A stretch of DNA of 64,000 bases from an uncultured Sinobacteraceae bacterium (GCA_903822975.1 CAIJRD010000002.1:372001-436000), one strand, 5' to 3'; shown: positions 1 to 9,928, numbered from the stretch's first letter. Program-made: numbers and translations. Notes: generated by a model from the letters alone, not told the origin.

Positions 1-2
1 AC

Positions 3-1439
3 ATCACCTACGCCCTGAACGACGCGCGCATCAAGCGCTACAACGAGTTGTTCTTCGGCAGCGCGTGGGATGCGGGTGTGGCACCGAGCTACGACGAAGC
101 TGCGCGCGCAAATGCCTTCGCAACCTTTGCAGCGATTCCAGCCAAAGCGCGCTATCAGTTCATGCTGGATAACGCCGAGTACTTCGTGCGGTCGTTCATC
201 CGCGGGCCCGTCTGCAGCGGGCAGATCGCCACCGACGTGATCCGCGACCAGTTCTGGGTGATGTTCGAGAATCCGGCAACCGAGCGCTACGTCAACGATG
301 TCGCCTACCGCGCTCGCACGACGCCCTTGATCGGTGTGCCTGGGCAGAACTCGGATCTCATCGGCATCCTGCTGGAATGGGAGAAGTACCGCGCGCAGCG
401 CAATCACTACTTCGACTTGCGCCAGGCCGAATATGCGCGCGCCGAGCCCAAGGGCCCGGGCCTCGACGATCTATGGGACGGCGATGGCGTCAATCACGAT
501 GCACTCCTGACGATATTCCGAAATCACGATAACGCCTCGGTCAATCGCGGATTGATCGGCGCCGTGCCGGAGACCTTGTGGGTGATGGATTACCCCTTGC
601 TGGAGCGCACGTACTACCAGCTGGTGGTGAACTTCAACGTGTTCGGCAGCGTGTCGCACCAGCTGAAAACACGTCTCTACTTCGACCTGATTCGTAACGA
701 AGGCGAGAACAACTTCCTGCGGCTGCTGCCATCGAAATCGCGTGCGCCTCTGCGCGAGGCCTGGTACGCAGACTCCGGCAAGATCAAGCTGTTCGCCACC
801 TACGCAAAGCCGGACGATTCGGTTCCGACCCGCTTGGTGTTCCACAGCAAGGACGTGAAGTCGGAGTTCGCCACGAAGCTCTACGCGCACATGCATCGCG
901 TGATGGGGCCACCTGATCTGATCAATCGCTGCAGCAAGCACGATTGCACCGTCGCGAACGAGTCATCCGAACAGGCACAAGCCAATCGAGCCCTGCGCCG
1001 CTTCGGAGACATTTCTGCGGCCAGCCTGCCGGTGATCAAGCTGATGCCGGAGCTGGTTTACTTGCGCGTAACGGCGTCGAACGGATCGCGATTGATGTAT
1101 TCGATGCTGCACAACCGCGCGCACAGTAACGTCGCCTTCCTGGTGGGTGAAGATCTGCGCCTGGAGCCGGAGAAAGACACGCTAACGATTACGCCCGGCG
1201 TGCTCGGCAGTTACCCGAACTTCATGTTCGACGTGCCGCTGGAGGATATCGATGCGTTCGCGGGCCAGCTTGCAAGCGCGGGCGATGCGTCGCAGCTCGA
1301 AGCCGTGGTGCAGCATTGGGGTGTGCGTCGTACGCGACCGGATTTCTGGCACGTGTTCCACGATCTGACGCACTACGTCGACGAAACCGATCCGATTCAG
1401 TCCGGCCTGTTCGACCTGAGCCGTTACGAGAATTTGTAG
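3..1439 (+). CDS. cti: Fatty acid cis/trans isomerase, 3' part
   Basis: C-terminal part of a Cti-family protein; the frame is open through the left edge of the window, so the N-terminus (signal peptide and CxxCH haem motif in the family) lies outside. Cti is a periplasmic cytochrome c-type enzyme that turns cis-unsaturated acyl chains of membrane phospholipids into trans forms under solvent or heat stress. The visible 479 residues carry the family's tail: a stretch like LHNRAHSNVAFLVGE, then LEPEKDTLTI and a GSYPNFMF segment just before the end. The next gene runs in the opposite direction. Family recognition is from these conserved segments; the haem site cannot be checked here. Confidence 0.85.
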   Translation: MTYALNDARIKRYNELFFGSAWDAGVAPSYDEAARANAFATFAAIPAKARYQFMLDNAEYFVRSFIRGPVCSGQIATDVIRDQFWVMFENPATERYVNDVAYRARTTPLIGVPGQNSDLIGILLEWEKYRAQRNHYFDLRQAEYARAEPKGPGLDDLWDGDGVNHDALLTIFRNHDNASVNRGLIGAVPETLWVMDYPLLERTYYQLVVNFNVFGSVSHQLKTRLYFDLIRNEGENNFLRLLPSKSRAPLREAWYADSGKIKLFATYAKPDDSVPTRLVFHSKDVKSEFATKLYAHMHRVMGPPDLINRCSKHDCTVANESSEQAQANRALRRFGDISAASLPVIKLMPELVYLRVTASNGSRLMYSMLHNRAHSNVAFLVGEDLRLEPEKDTLTITPGVLGSYPNFMFDVPLEDIDAFAGQLASAGDASQLEAVVQHWGVRRTRPDFWHVFHDLTHYVDETDPIQSGLFDLSRYENL

Positions 1440-1786
1440 GCCGTGGTTCGTCGCGCCGGTTCATCGGCGTCGCGTTCAAGGCGGCGACGCATCACTCAGG
1501 CTGAGGGAATGCTGAAGAGGGTCCGGCGCGGACCTTCTTACCGAGCGCATGGCTTGCCCCGCATAACGTACGGAGCATCGTGGATGCGCATCGCGTCAGT
1601 CGGGCGTCCGTGACACTCGATCGCGAACTGCTCGGTCGATAGGCATCAGCGTTGATGCGCGTCGGACGTCAATTAACTCCGATCGCGCGGCGTGCTTGGT
1701 TGGTGATGCCGACGGTGACTAAAAAGTCTGGGCGAGACTCTTCTCCGTCACCGTCACCGTCACCGTCCATCACCATCGCCCTCGCC
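1440..1786. other. Intergenic region between convergent genes, with a small hexamer repeat
   Basis: No convincing gene here. Apart from the weak hairpin near 1520, it holds a short tandem run of CCGTCA (about four units, the last one imperfect, near 1745-1768), then imperfect CCATCA units. This is a candidate slippage site, with no sign of function. Confidence 0.6.
1520..1534 (+). terminator. Possible terminator after cti
   Basis: A perfect 6-bp stem (GGTCCG/CGGACC) with a 3-nt loop is followed by a short pyrimidine tail (TTCTT). It lies 80 bp after the cti stop. The stem is short and the tail weak, so this is tentative. Confidence 0.3.
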
Positions 1787-3352
1787 TCAAGCGGGTGCTG
1801 TGACCTCAGTCTTCAGCCGCACCAGCTCATAGTCCTTGACGTCGAACTTCTTCAGCTGGTGGGCAAACTGAGTTGCGAAGCCCGGGTACATCGCTGCATT
1901 GAAACCATCGGCGGTGAGGTACCAGCTTTTGTAACCCGAATTCCAATTGGTTCTCGACAGGCGCTTCTGGATGCCGCGGTTGTATTCGAGCTGCACGTTT
2001 TCGCGCACTTCGACATAGCTGAGGCCGCGCGTCTGAACCGTTTTGATGCCCTGCACGATGTAGTCAATCTGCGACTCCACATAAGCGAGCGCGGAGTTGT
2101 GTCCAGGGCCTGAGTTGGGTCCGAAGGTGATGTAGAGATTCGGATAGCCCGCGACGTTGATGCTCTTGTAGGCCTGTGCACCGCCCGCCCATTCCGCTGC
2201 CAGCTGGCGGCCATTGCGGCCCGTGATTTGATACGGCGCAGCCGAGTTGTAGATGTCGTAGCCGGTCGCGAATACGATGCAGTCGACGACGTGCTCGACA
2301 CCTTCCACCGAACGGATGCCGCGCGGCGAGATGCAGGCGATTGGCCAGGTGATGAGCTTGCAATTCGGCTGCTGCAACGCGGGATAGAAATCGCTCGACA
2401 TCAGCACGCGTTTGCAGCCGATGCGGAAATCCGGCGTGAGCTGCCGACGAAGCCAGCTGTCTTTGACCTGATGCCGCAAATGCATTTTCGCGATCATCTG
2501 TAGCACGCGCGTGACCGGCGTATTCCAGATCAGGCCGGTCGCCATGAATTCATGGATGTAGTACAGCGCCTGGCGAACTGCGCGCTGTGTGCCGGGCGCA
2601 CGCTTGAACAGGCGCTGCGCCCAGCCGGGAATCGCAATGTCGAAACGCGGCATCATCCAGCCGGGCGTGCGCTGGAACACTTTGACGAACGCAGCCTGCT
2701 TAACCAGTTCCGGCACGATCTGGATGGCCGTGGCACCGGTGCCGATGACGGCGACGCGCTTGCCGGTGAAGTCATAGCTGTGGTCCCAGCGCGCGCTGAG
2801 GATCTTGTGGCCTTTGAACGACTCGATGCCCGACATCTTGGGGAAGCTCGCGTTCGACAACGGCCCCGATGCCATGATCACGCTGCGTGCGCGATGAACT
2901 TCGCCGGCTTCGGTGCTGACATTCCAGCAGCCGGTGGCGTCATCGAACGCCAGTGCGCAGACGTTCTGACGAAAGCGGATCAGCCCGCGCAGCGCGTAGC
3001 GATCGAGCAGACTGTTCGTATACGCAAGGATCTCGTGACAGCCGGAATAACTGCGCGACCAATTCGGATTCGGCGCGAACGAAAACGAATACAGATTCGA
3101 GGGGATGTCGCAGGCCGCGCCCGGATACTGGTTGTCGCGCCAGGTGCCTCCGACGACGGCGTCGCGTTCGAGAATCACAACATCGTCGATGCCGGACTGG
3201 CGCAGACGAATCGCGCAGCCCAAACCGGCGAATCCCGCGCCGATGATCAGAACCTGGTGTGTGACTGCGGCCGTTGAAGTCTTTGCAACGGAGGGCTTGG
3301 CGGGCGATTTTGCGAGCATGTCGTTCTCGGATGCGGCAGGAGTGCCGTTCAA
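1787..3352 (-). CDS. Baeyer-Villiger-type flavin monooxygenase
   Basis: Class B flavoprotein monooxygenase expected to use FAD and NADPH to insert oxygen into ketones or oxidise soft heteroatoms in the cytoplasm. Visible signs: FAD Rossmann motif GAGFAG (about residues 38-43), the GGTWRDNQYPGAACD segment typical of Baeyer-Villiger enzymes (about 68-82), and a second NADPH-type motif GTGATA (about 204-209). The fingerprint FxGxxxHxxxW reads FKGHKILSARW (179-189), so Leu stands where His is usual. The TTG start overlaps the upstream stop and has a GGAAG sequence 8 nt before it; an ATG at 3320 would remove 11 residues and cannot be excluded. Last gene of the SDR/diiron/monooxygenase operon. Substrate unknown. 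Confidence 0.85.
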   Translation of the reverse strand: MNGTPAASENDMLAKSPAKPSVAKTSTAAVTHQVLIIGAGFAGLGCAIRLRQSGIDDVVILERDAVVGGTWRDNQYPGAACDIPSNLYSFSFAPNPNWSRSYSGCHEILAYTNSLLDRYALRGLIRFRQNVCALAFDDATGCWNVSTEAGEVHRARSVIMASGPLSNASFPKMSGIESFKGHKILSARWDHSYDFTGKRVAVIGTGATAIQIVPELVKQAAFVKVFQRTPGWMMPRFDIAIPGWAQRLFKRAPGTQRAVRQALYYIHEFMATGLIWNTPVTRVLQMIAKMHLRHQVKDSWLRRQLTPDFRIGCKRVLMSSDFYPALQQPNCKLITWPIACISPRGIRSVEGVEHVVDCIVFATGYDIYNSAAPYQITGRNGRQLAAEWAGGAQAYKSINVAGYPNLYITFGPNSGPGHNSALAYVESQIDYIVQGIKTVQTRGLSYVEVRENVQLEYNRGIQKRLSRTNWNSGYKSWYLTADGFNAAMYPGFATQFAHQLKKFDVKDYELVRLKTEVTAPA

Positions 3353-4272
3353 GCGGTGGGCTTCCAGGTCAACTCCTTGACCCAGGTGGGCACCGCCGGC
3401 AGCGCCCGTACCGGAATGCGATCGATCACACGAACCAGTGCGTCGATCGGCCGGTGATACCAGTGATTGCGCCGATCGATCATCACCGCGCTATGCCAGC
3501 TGAGAATCTTGAACCAAGGATTGCGACGACCGTCTTCGGTACGTCCGCCGATGCGCTTGAACTTGTTCATCGCGTCGTACAGACGCGCTTCCGTCAGACC
3601 GAGGCCGACGATGTTGTCGCGCATTTTGTTGAGCAGCGGAAGATAGGCCAGGATGCCCACGACCAGTTTCGGGTGCAGCAGCGTTCCGATCGCCTTCAGC
3701 GTCAATTGGTAAGCCTTGCCATGGCCCATGGTCTCGAGCACGTGGAAGCCGACGCCGAGATGGCGCGATTCGTCGTCGTTGATCTTCTCGAACACCTTGT
3801 GACACAAGGGGTCGTCGACCGTTTCCAGCAGAAACTTGCACAGTGCGCCATCGAGCGTGATCTCAAGCATCGGGATCACCGAGGCGAGTGCGTTGAGCGG
3901 TACGTCGTCACCGAACCGGTCGAGCCATTCCACCACCAGGCGGATGTTGGTGTTCGGCTCCGGCAAGTTGTCGCCATCGAGCATGCCCCAGCGCTTCATC
4001 AAGGCCATTTCGGCGTTCGCGTGGCGCTGCTCTTCCGCGTGGAAGTAGTGATAGATCTGTTTGAGCGTATCGTCCGGCGCTTTCTTGACCATCGCCGCAA
4101 AACCGCGTGCGCCCACGTGCTCGATCCACATCAAGTCCGCCATGAAGGCTTTCAGCTTCGGCCACTGCTCCGGCGTGATCTTGTCGACGCCCGGTTCATC
4201 CCAGTCGAAGTCCGCGAGCGCCCATTGGGTGGACTTGATTTTTTCCAGCATCTTCACGGTGTCGAGTTGCAC
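3349..4272 (-). CDS. Ferritin-like diiron protein, possible oxygenase
   Basis: A 307-residue, mostly helical protein with spaced carboxylate/histidine motifs of a diiron four-helix bundle: IEH near 50-52, HAEEQRH near 78-84, a Glu near 137 and DESRH near 167-171. Related proteins are usually annotated as ferritin-like, reductase or metal-dependent hydrolase of unknown substrate. It sits between an SDR and a Baeyer-Villiger-type monooxygenase, 61 bp after the SDR stop, and its stop overlaps the monooxygenase TTG start. I infer a role in stepwise oxidation of one lipophilic substrate: hydroxylation, oxidation to ketone, oxygen insertion. The order of steps is a guess. Confidence 0.65.
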   Translation of the reverse strand: MQLDTVKMLEKIKSTQWALADFDWDEPGVDKITPEQWPKLKAFMADLMWIEHVGARGFAAMVKKAPDDTLKQIYHYFHAEEQRHANAEMALMKRWGMLDGDNLPEPNTNIRLVVEWLDRFGDDVPLNALASVIPMLEITLDGALCKFLLETVDDPLCHKVFEKINDDESRHLGVGFHVLETMGHGKAYQLTLKAIGTLLHPKLVVGILAYLPLLNKMRDNIVGLGLTEARLYDAMNKFKRIGGRTEDGRRNPWFKILSWHSAVMIDRRNHWYHRPIDALVRVIDRIPVRALPAVPTWVKELTWKPTA

Positions 4273-4333
4273 GTTGAATCTCCGGCAGGCAGCAAAAAAC
4301 GGTTCGGTTGGCTTCTATCGATTCGGCGATCAG

Positions 4334-5170
4334 TTAGGACGCGTTGGCGCGCTCCAGCATTCGTAGCGCAACGCCAGAACCCCAGGTGTAACTCGAAGGC
4401 ATCCAGCGTTTGATGCGCCAGACAATGCGCGCATCGATCTGCGGCAGCACGTAAAGGCGACCGCGGTCGAGCCCGTCGAGCGAAATACGGGCAACCTTGT
4501 CGGCCGACATGCCGACGCTGGCCATCAGACTGCTGGCCATGTTCGACGCCTTTTCCTCGATGCGCCCGCTCTTGATGATGTTGGTTTTGACGAAGGTCGG
4601 GCACAAAGCGGTGACACGAATGCTGGTGGCGCCGAGTTCGGCCGACAGCGTTTCGGTGAGCGACAGCACCGCAGCCTTGGTGACGTTGTAAGGCCCCATC
4701 GTCGGTGCCGCGGCGAAGCTCGCAGTGGAAGCAACGTTGAGAATGCCGCCGCGGCCCAGCGTACGCAGCAAGGGTGCAAAGACGTGGCAGCCGTGGATCA
4801 CGCCCCAGAGGTTGACGTTCATCGCCGCATGCCAATCTTCGATCGGATATTCGCCGATCTGCTTTCCGCCAACGCCGATACCGGCATTGTTGATGACCAA
4901 ATCGACCGGGCTTTCGAGCTTCGCGGCGGCCGTATCGGCCAGCGCCTGAACATCATCGAGACTGCAGACATCGCAGGCGACCGCCCAGGCTTTGCCGCCA
5001 ATGGCTTCGATCATCGCGACGGTTTCCGCCGCGCTCGCGGGGTTGATGTCAGAACAGACCACCTGACCGCCACGTCGCGCGATTTCAAGCGAGAATGCAC
5101 GTCCGATTCCGCTGCCTGCGCCGGTAACCACGGCGTAGGCGCCGTAGCTGACTTTCTTCTTCTTGGCCAT
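4334..5170 (-). CDS. Short-chain dehydrogenase/reductase
   Basis: Classical SDR oxidoreductase of 278 residues. It has TGAGSGIG (16-23) for NAD(P) binding, Asp41 at the end of beta-2 (often seen with NAD preference), NNAG (94-97), a catalytic Ser near 148 and YNVTK (Tyr161, Lys165). I chose the ATG at 5170 because AGGAG lies 5 nt before it; the longer GTG frame from 5191 has no such site. First gene of the operon, divergent from the TetR gene at 5264; the palindrome between them probably controls it. Likely oxidises an alcohol to the ketone used by the downstream monooxygenase (inference). Confidence 0.85.
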   Translation of the reverse strand: MAKKKKVSYGAYAVVTGAGSGIGRAFSLEIARRGGQVVCSDINPASAAETVAMIEAIGGKAWAVACDVCSLDDVQALADTAAAKLESPVDLVINNAGIGVGGKQIGEYPIEDWHAAMNVNLWGVIHGCHVFAPLLRTLGRGGILNVASTASFAAAPTMGPYNVTKAAVLSLTETLSAELGATSIRVTALCPTFVKTNIIKSGRIEEKASNMASSLMASVGMSADKVARISLDGLDRGRLYVLPQIDARIVWRIKRWMPSSYTWGSGVALRMLERANAS

Positions 5171-5227
5171 TGCCGCTCCTGCGCGCCGCACCGCCTGATT
5201 GACGGTGTCTGAACGCGATGCAACAAT

Positions 5228-5260
5228 AATCCGAACGTTTGTTCGGATTCAATTCGGATT
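5228..5260. promoter_or_regulatory. Operator-like palindrome for the TetR regulator
   Basis: A perfect inverted repeat AATCCGAAC-GTTT-GTTCGGATT (5228-5249) is followed at once by another half-site-like AATTCGGATT (5251-5260). It ends 3 bp before the TetR start codon and lies about 60-90 bp from the SDR start. The position suits binding by the regulator itself, repressing both its own gene and the divergent oxidative operon. Binding is inferred from symmetry and position. Confidence 0.7.
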
Positions 5261-5263
5261 TAA

Positions 5264-5878
5264 ATGCCCCGCAAACCGCAGCAAGAGCGCGCCAAGGCGA
5301 CCGTCGACGCGATAGTCGAAGCCGGCCTGATCCTGCTCGCGAACGAAGGCCCGAAAGGAACGTCGACACGGCGAATCGCAGAAGTTGCAGGTATCGGCGT
5401 GGGTTCGCTCTACGAATACTTCGAGAACCGCGAAGCGGTGCACGAAGCGATGTTCCAGCGCATCGTTGACGACGCCGTGGCGATGATCAAACCGCTGATT
5501 CCCGAACTTGTTCGGATGACAATCCGCGAGGCTGTCTACGAACTGATGTGCCGGATGCGCGAACTGCTCGAACGCGACGATTCGCGCTATCTGAAATGCG
5601 CCCGCCACAGCGTCAGTATCGTCCGCAGCTATCCGCTCAAGCCGCTACAAAAGGTCTTGACCGATCTGGCGATGCAATACGTCATGCACCATCCGGAACT
5701 GATGCGCGGCGCCGACCTGCCGACGATGAGCTACATCTTCATCTACGGCGGCACCTTCACCGTCATCCGGCACCTGTCGGACCCGAATCCGCCGATGTCG
5801 TTCGATAGTCTCGCCCGCGGCTTGGCGAACATGGTGGCGAGCTCCTCAGAAGCCAGTCTTGCCGCGGCGAAGCTGTAG
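5264..5878 (+). CDS. TetR-family transcriptional regulator
   Basis: A 204-residue protein with a typical TetR N-terminal helix-turn-helix (about 10-55; STRRIAEVAGIGVGSLYEYF) and a variable helical ligand-binding C-terminus. It is transcribed away from the SDR/diiron/monooxygenase operon with a perfect palindrome between. Most likely a local repressor released by the substrate of that pathway or a related lipophilic compound; the ligand cannot be told from sequence. Confidence 0.85.
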   Translation: MPRKPQQERAKATVDAIVEAGLILLANEGPKGTSTRRIAEVAGIGVGSLYEYFENREAVHEAMFQRIVDDAVAMIKPLIPELVRMTIREAVYELMCRMRELLERDDSRYLKCARHSVSIVRSYPLKPLQKVLTDLAMQYVMHHPELMRGADLPTMSYIFIYGGTFTVIRHLSDPNPPMSFDSLARGLANMVASSSEASLAAAKL

Positions 5879-6269
5879 GCGTCACGTCCCGTAGCGGCTG
5901 GCTTGATTTGCTGACCTGCGTAGCGATTGCGAATAAAGCGATTGCGAACAGAGCCTCGCCGACAGGCAGCCGCCGTGGAGCCACTGTGGCGGCGCGTTCG
6001 CGACCTCGCAAAGCCGGCCATATCGTCAGCACTCGCGGGCGTAATAAACCCTGCTCTGCAGGAAGGTACCGCAGGTTCGGCGTTCGGCAGCGTTGTCGCC
6101 CGAATCAATGCGGGTGTCGGATGTCGAATCCCTAATTGCCAAGCCTGCCCCGTTTGCCAGACCTGCCGCGCGCTCAGCGTGTGGCTATCGAGCCGACCTG
6201 CGGCCTTGCATACGCGCGAATCGGCGGCGCTTCAACGTCGAACAATTAAGCTCCCAAGCACCGTCGCCC
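5879..6269. other. Intergenic region without a recognisable gene
   Basis: Lies between the TetR stop and the clpX terminator. A tandem pair of GCGATTGCGAA (5923-5933 and 5938-5948, 15-bp period) is visible. Open frames here look like high-GC chance frames, with no domain or convincing start. lon, which often follows clpX, is absent. Confidence 0.5.
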
Positions 6270-6270
6270 A

Positions 6271-6299
6271 AAAAAAACCCCGCCGAAGCGGGGTTTTTT
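6271..6299. terminator. Rho-independent terminator downstream of clpX
   Basis: A GC hairpin CCCCGC-CGAA-GCGGGG (6278-6293) is flanked by seven A residues on the left and six T residues on the right. It can work in both directions. On the minus strand it lies just after the clpX stop and should end the clpP-clpX transcript. Confidence 0.9.
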
Positions 6300-6312
6300 G
6301 CAAGGCACCGGA

Positions 6313-7590
6313 CTAGGCGCTGTTCTTGACGTCGCGCCGTGGCGCATCGACGTTTTCGTAGACCACGAACGGCTTGGCCTCGCCCTTCGCGACCGACTCG
6401 TCGACCACCACTTTCGATACGTTTTGCATCGAAGGAAGGTCGTACATCACGTCGAGCAGGATGTTCTCCAGAATCGTACGCAGACCACGAGCACCCGTCT
6501 TGCGCTCCTTGGCCTTGCGCGCGATCGCCAGTAGCGCGTCCTCGCGGAATTCCAGCGTGCAGTTCTCCATCTGGAACAGCTTGCCGAACTGCTTGACCAG
6601 CGCGTTCTTCGGCTCTTTCAGAATCGAGATCAGCGCGCGCTCGTCGAGTTCTTCGAGCACCGCCAGCACCGGCAGTCGGCCGACGAATTCCGGAATCAGA
6701 CCATAGCGGATCAGATCCTCGGGTTCGACGATCGACAGCATCTGGCCGATGTGACGCGAATCCTTCTGCGACTTCACGTCTGCCGAGAAGCCGATACCGG
6801 TCTTCTCGGTGCGCTGCTGCACGACGCGCTCCAGACCGGAGAACGCACCTCCGCAAATGAACAGGATGCCGGCCGTATTGACCTGCAGGAACTCCTGCTG
6901 CGGATGCTTGCGGCCACCCTGCGGCGGCACGCTGGCGATGGTGCCTTCGATCAGCTTGAGCAGCGCCTGCTGCACACCTTCACCGGACACATCGCGCGTG
7001 ATGCTGGGGTTCTCGCTCTTGCGCGAGATCTTGTCGATTTCGTCGATGTAGACGATGCCGCGCTGCGCCTTCTCCACGTCGTAGTCGCATTTCTGCAATA
7101 GACGCTGGATGATGTTTTCGACGTCCTCACCGACATAGCCGGCTTCGGTCAGCGTGGTTGCATCAGCAATCGCGAACGGCACGTCGAGCAGGCGCGCGAG
7201 CGTTTCGGCCAGCAAGGTCTTGCCGGAGCCGGTCGGGCCAATCAGCAGGATGTTCGACTTGGACAGCTCGATACCATCTGCCGAGCCCTTCTGGCTGAGG
7301 CGTTTGTAGTGGTTGTAAACCGCAACCGACAGCACCTTCTTGGCCTGGTCCTGACCAATCACGTACTCATCCAGTACCGCGCGGATTTCGAGCGGTTTCG
7401 GCAGGCCTTTGACCTGCGGTTTTGCGTGGACTTCCTCACGAATGATGTCGTTGCACAAGTCAACGCATTCATCACAAATGTAGACGGAGGGCCCGGCAAT
7501 CAGCTTGCGAACCTCGTGCTCGCTTTTGCCGCAGAACGAGCAGTACAGCACTCGCCCGCTCTGGGAACCATTCCTCACGTTGTCTGGCAT
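6313..7590 (-). CDS. clpX: ATP-dependent Clp protease, ATP-binding subunit ClpX
   Basis: 425-residue AAA+ unfoldase that recognises tagged proteins and feeds them to ClpP in the cytoplasm. The N-terminal zinc-binding domain has Cys17, Cys20, Cys39 and Cys42 (CSFC...CDEC). Walker A reads GPTGSGKT and Walker [10 protein letters not shown], with the sensor and C-terminal regions full length. It follows clpP on the same strand and ends at a strong terminator. Length and motifs match the family with no oddities. Confidence 0.98.
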   Translation of the reverse strand: MPDNVRNGSQSGRVLYCSFCGKSEHEVRKLIAGPSVYICDECVDLCNDIIREEVHAKPQVKGLPKPLEIRAVLDEYVIGQDQAKKVLSVAVYNHYKRLSQKGSADGIELSKSNILLIGPTGSGKTLLAETLARLLDVPFAIADATTLTEAGYVGEDVENIIQRLLQKCDYDVEKAQRGIVYIDEIDKISRKSENPSITRDVSGEGVQQALLKLIEGTIASVPPQGGRKHPQQEFLQVNTAGILFICGGAFSGLERVVQQRTEKTGIGFSADVKSQKDSRHIGQMLSIVEPEDLIRYGLIPEFVGRLPVLAVLEELDERALISILKEPKNALVKQFGKLFQMENCTLEFREDALLAIARKAKERKTGARGLRTILENILLDVMYDLPSMQNVSKVVVDESVAKGEAKPFVVYENVDAPRRDVKNSA

Positions 7591-7720
7591 TTCATCCTCT
7601 AAATCGGCACATGACGCTGGTCGTCATAACCCTTATATCACCGCGTAACGCTGCAGCAAAATTCCTGTGACACCGCCCAACCACCCCAGGCCGCCTTCGG
7701 ACGGCGGGCCGAGGCCAGGA

Positions 7721-8359
7721 TCAGGCCGTTTTCGGCGCCGGTGGCGTTGTACGACGGTCGAGGATCTGGTCGACGATCCCGTAATCCTTGGCGGCTTCGG
7801 CGCTGAGGAAGAAGTCGCGCTCGACATCGCGCGCAATCTTTTCCACCGGCTGGCCGGTCCAATCCGACAGCATTTTGTTGAGGCGTTCGCGCAGATAGAG
7901 GATTTCGCGCGCCTGAATCTCGATGTCGCTGGCCATACCCTGCGAACCACCCGACGGCTGATGGATCATCACGCGGGAATTCGGCAGCGCGAAGCGCTTG
8001 CCCTTGGTGCCTGCCGCGAGCAGATGCGCGCCCATGCTCGCCGCCTGACCGATGCAAAGCGTGCTGATGTCTGGCTTGATGAAGTGCATCGTGTCGATGA
8101 TCGACAGTCCGGCGGTAACAACGCCGCCCGGCGAGTTGATGTAGATGCTGATGTCCTTGTCCGGGTTCTCCGCTTCCAGGAACAACAGCTGGGCGACCAC
8201 CAGGTTCGCCATGTGGTCTTCGACCGGACCGACGATAAAAATCACGCGCTCTTTCAACAGGCGCGAATAGATGTCGAACGCGCGTTCGCCGCGCGCCGTC
8301 TGTTCCACCACCATCGGCACCAGGTTGGCCATCTGGGAACGGGTCATCGCATCGTTCAT
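7721..8359 (-). CDS. clpP: ATP-dependent Clp protease proteolytic subunit ClpP
   Basis: 212-residue serine peptidase that forms the two-ring proteolytic chamber used with ClpX. The catalytic triad is visible: Ser108 in GQAASMG, His133 in MIHQPSGG, and Asp182 in ERDFF. The ATG at 8359 is preferred over a longer frame from 8440 because AAGGA lies 6 nt upstream and homologues begin here. The gene lies between tig and clpX, the usual order in Gammaproteobacteria. Confidence 0.97.
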   Translation of the reverse strand: MNDAMTRSQMANLVPMVVEQTARGERAFDIYSRLLKERVIFIVGPVEDHMANLVVAQLLFLEAENPDKDISIYINSPGGVVTAGLSIIDTMHFIKPDISTLCIGQAASMGAHLLAAGTKGKRFALPNSRVMIHQPSGGSQGMASDIEIQAREILYLRERLNKMLSDWTGQPVEKIARDVERDFFLSAEAAKDYGIVDQILDRRTTPPAPKTA

Positions 8360-8436
8360 CGTTGATCCTTGTTTATAGGTAAGTGTCGTGTGCGCATCGC
8401 AATCGTCTGCGATGCGCACGGTTGCCCGGCTCAGTC

Positions 8437-9774
8437 TCAAGCTGCGGGCTGCGCCTGGGATTTCAACAAGTCTTCGAGCGACATTTGTTGATCACTGGTC
8501 TTGGCCTCGGCCAGCAGGGCTTCGACAACCTGCTCTTCCACCACGATGGCACGCAGACCATCGAGCATTTCCGGGCGCGAGCGGTAGTACATCTTGACCT
8601 GCTCCGGTTCGTCATAATCGGCCGCGATCTGGCTCAGTGTGGCTTCGAGCTTGTCGGTATCGAGCTTGATGCCCTTCGACTTGATCGCCTGCGCCATCAG
8701 CAGACCGAGCGCGACGCGGCGCTGTGCATTGGCCTCGAACAGCACGTCGGGCAACATCTGCGCGGCTTGTTCCGGGCTGATCTTGGTCTTGGCCTGGTTC
8801 AGACCCATGCGATTGGCGGCTTCTTCGCGCAGGCGGATCACTTCCTGATCCACCTGGCTCTTGGGCACTTCGATCGGGTGCAGGGCCAGCAGCTGGTCCA
8901 GGACTTCGCGCTTCAGGCGTGCACGCGTCGCCTTGTCACGCTCGGCTTCAAGCGCGGTGCGGCACTTTGCGCGCAGACCATCGGCGCCGGCGCCTTCCTC
9001 GACGCCATGAACCTTGAGGAATTCCTCATCGATTTCCGGCAGGCGCGCTTCGCGCACTTCGTCGACGACGACATCGAACTGCGCCGTCTTGCCCTTGAGC
9101 TGCTCGGCACGATAGTCGGCCGGGAAGTTGACGTCGGTGGTGAACGAATCGCCAGCCACGTGGCCGACCAGCGCGTTTTCCAGATCCGGCAGGAACTGGC
9201 CGGTGCCGACTTCGATCTCGACCTTCTTGCCTTCGCCGCCCTGGAACGGCTCGCCATCGAGCTTGCCGTTGAAGTCGACGACGACGATGTCGCCCGCCTG
9301 CGCAGCACGTTCAACCTTCTCGACGACACGACGCGCCTTGCGCAGATTTTCGATCAGGCGATCGATATCGGCTTCGGTGATCTCGACGGCCGGACGCGTG
9401 ACCTGCAGCTGGTCGAGCTTGTCCAGCGTGACTTCCGGCAGCACGTCGAAGCTGGCGACGTAGACCAGCGGTTCGCCGGCCTTCTCGCCGGTGACCTCGA
9501 AATTCGGCGCGGCGGCCGGCTGCACCTGCGCCTGCATCAGCGCTTCCGGCCAGGTCTGACGGACCAGTTCGCCAATCAGCTCCATGCGGGCGGAATCGCC
9601 GAACTGCTTCTCCACCACCTTCATCGGCACCTTGCCCGGACGGAAGCCCGGAACCTTGACGCGCCCCGCGAGGCGCTTCAGGCGCTCGCCCAGTTCGCGC
9701 TCGACGCGTTCGGCAGGAATGGTGACTTGCAGACGGCGCGCAAGGCCGCCGGTCGATTCAACGTGGACTTCCAT
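8437..9774 (-). CDS. tig: Trigger factor, ribosome-associated chaperone
   Basis: 445-residue peptidyl-prolyl isomerase and chaperone that binds the ribosome exit tunnel and shields new chains. The N-terminal ribosome-binding signature appears as GFRPGKVPM (in the stretch [12 protein letters not shown]), followed by the FKBP-like domain (about 160-240) and the long helical C-terminal arms. The start at 9774 (MEVHVES) matches the family N-terminus; the frame extends to 9837, but that adds a non-homologous leader. First of the tig-clpP-clpX group, just after tRNA-Leu. Confidence 0.96.
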   Translation of the reverse strand: MEVHVESTGGLARRLQVTIPAERVERELGERLKRLAGRVKVPGFRPGKVPMKVVEKQFGDSARMELIGELVRQTWPEALMQAQVQPAAAPNFEVTGEKAGEPLVYVASFDVLPEVTLDKLDQLQVTRPAVEITEADIDRLIENLRKARRVVEKVERAAQAGDIVVVDFNGKLDGEPFQGGEGKKVEIEVGTGQFLPDLENALVGHVAGDSFTTDVNFPADYRAEQLKGKTAQFDVVVDEVREARLPEIDEEFLKVHGVEEGAGADGLRAKCRTALEAERDKATRARLKREVLDQLLALHPIEVPKSQVDQEVIRLREEAANRMGLNQAKTKISPEQAAQMLPDVLFEANAQRRVALGLLMAQAIKSKGIKLDTDKLEATLSQIAADYDEPEQVKMYYRSRPEMLDGLRAIVVEEQVVEALLAEAKTSDQQMSLEDLLKSQAQPAA

Positions 9775-9843
9775 CTGGGGATAGCTCTGTAGTGATTGGC
9801 GAGGTGACAAGCAGACTTCGGGCAGGGCTGCCGACATTTATAG

Positions 9844-9928
9844 TGGTGCGAAAGGCGAGACTCGAACTCGCACGCCTTGCGGCGCTGGTACCTAAAACCA
9901 GTGCGTCTACCAATTCCGCCACATTCGC
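9844..9928 (-). tRNA. tRNA-Leu (anticodon TAG)
   Basis: 85 nt including an encoded CCA end (9844-9846). The transcribed strand begins GCGAATGTGGCGGAATTGG and has the long variable arm of a class II tRNA. The anticodon loop TTTAGGT sits between CTGGT and ACCAG, giving anticodon TAG, which reads CUA. It lies just upstream of tig on the same strand. Confidence 0.96.

Noticed and set aside
1745..1775. CCGTCA hexamer run as a phase-variation switch
   Set aside because: It lies between convergent genes, outside any coding region or promoter-like sequence, and has few units.
5927..6316. 129-codon plus-strand frame with clustered Cys
   Set aside because: No ribosome binding site; it runs through the clpX terminator, and its composition resembles chance frames.
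8383..9792. Long plus-strand frame of 469 codons opposite trigger factor
   Set aside because: It mirrors tig codons; high GC removes stops on the antisense strand. No domain or start site, while tig is unmistakable.
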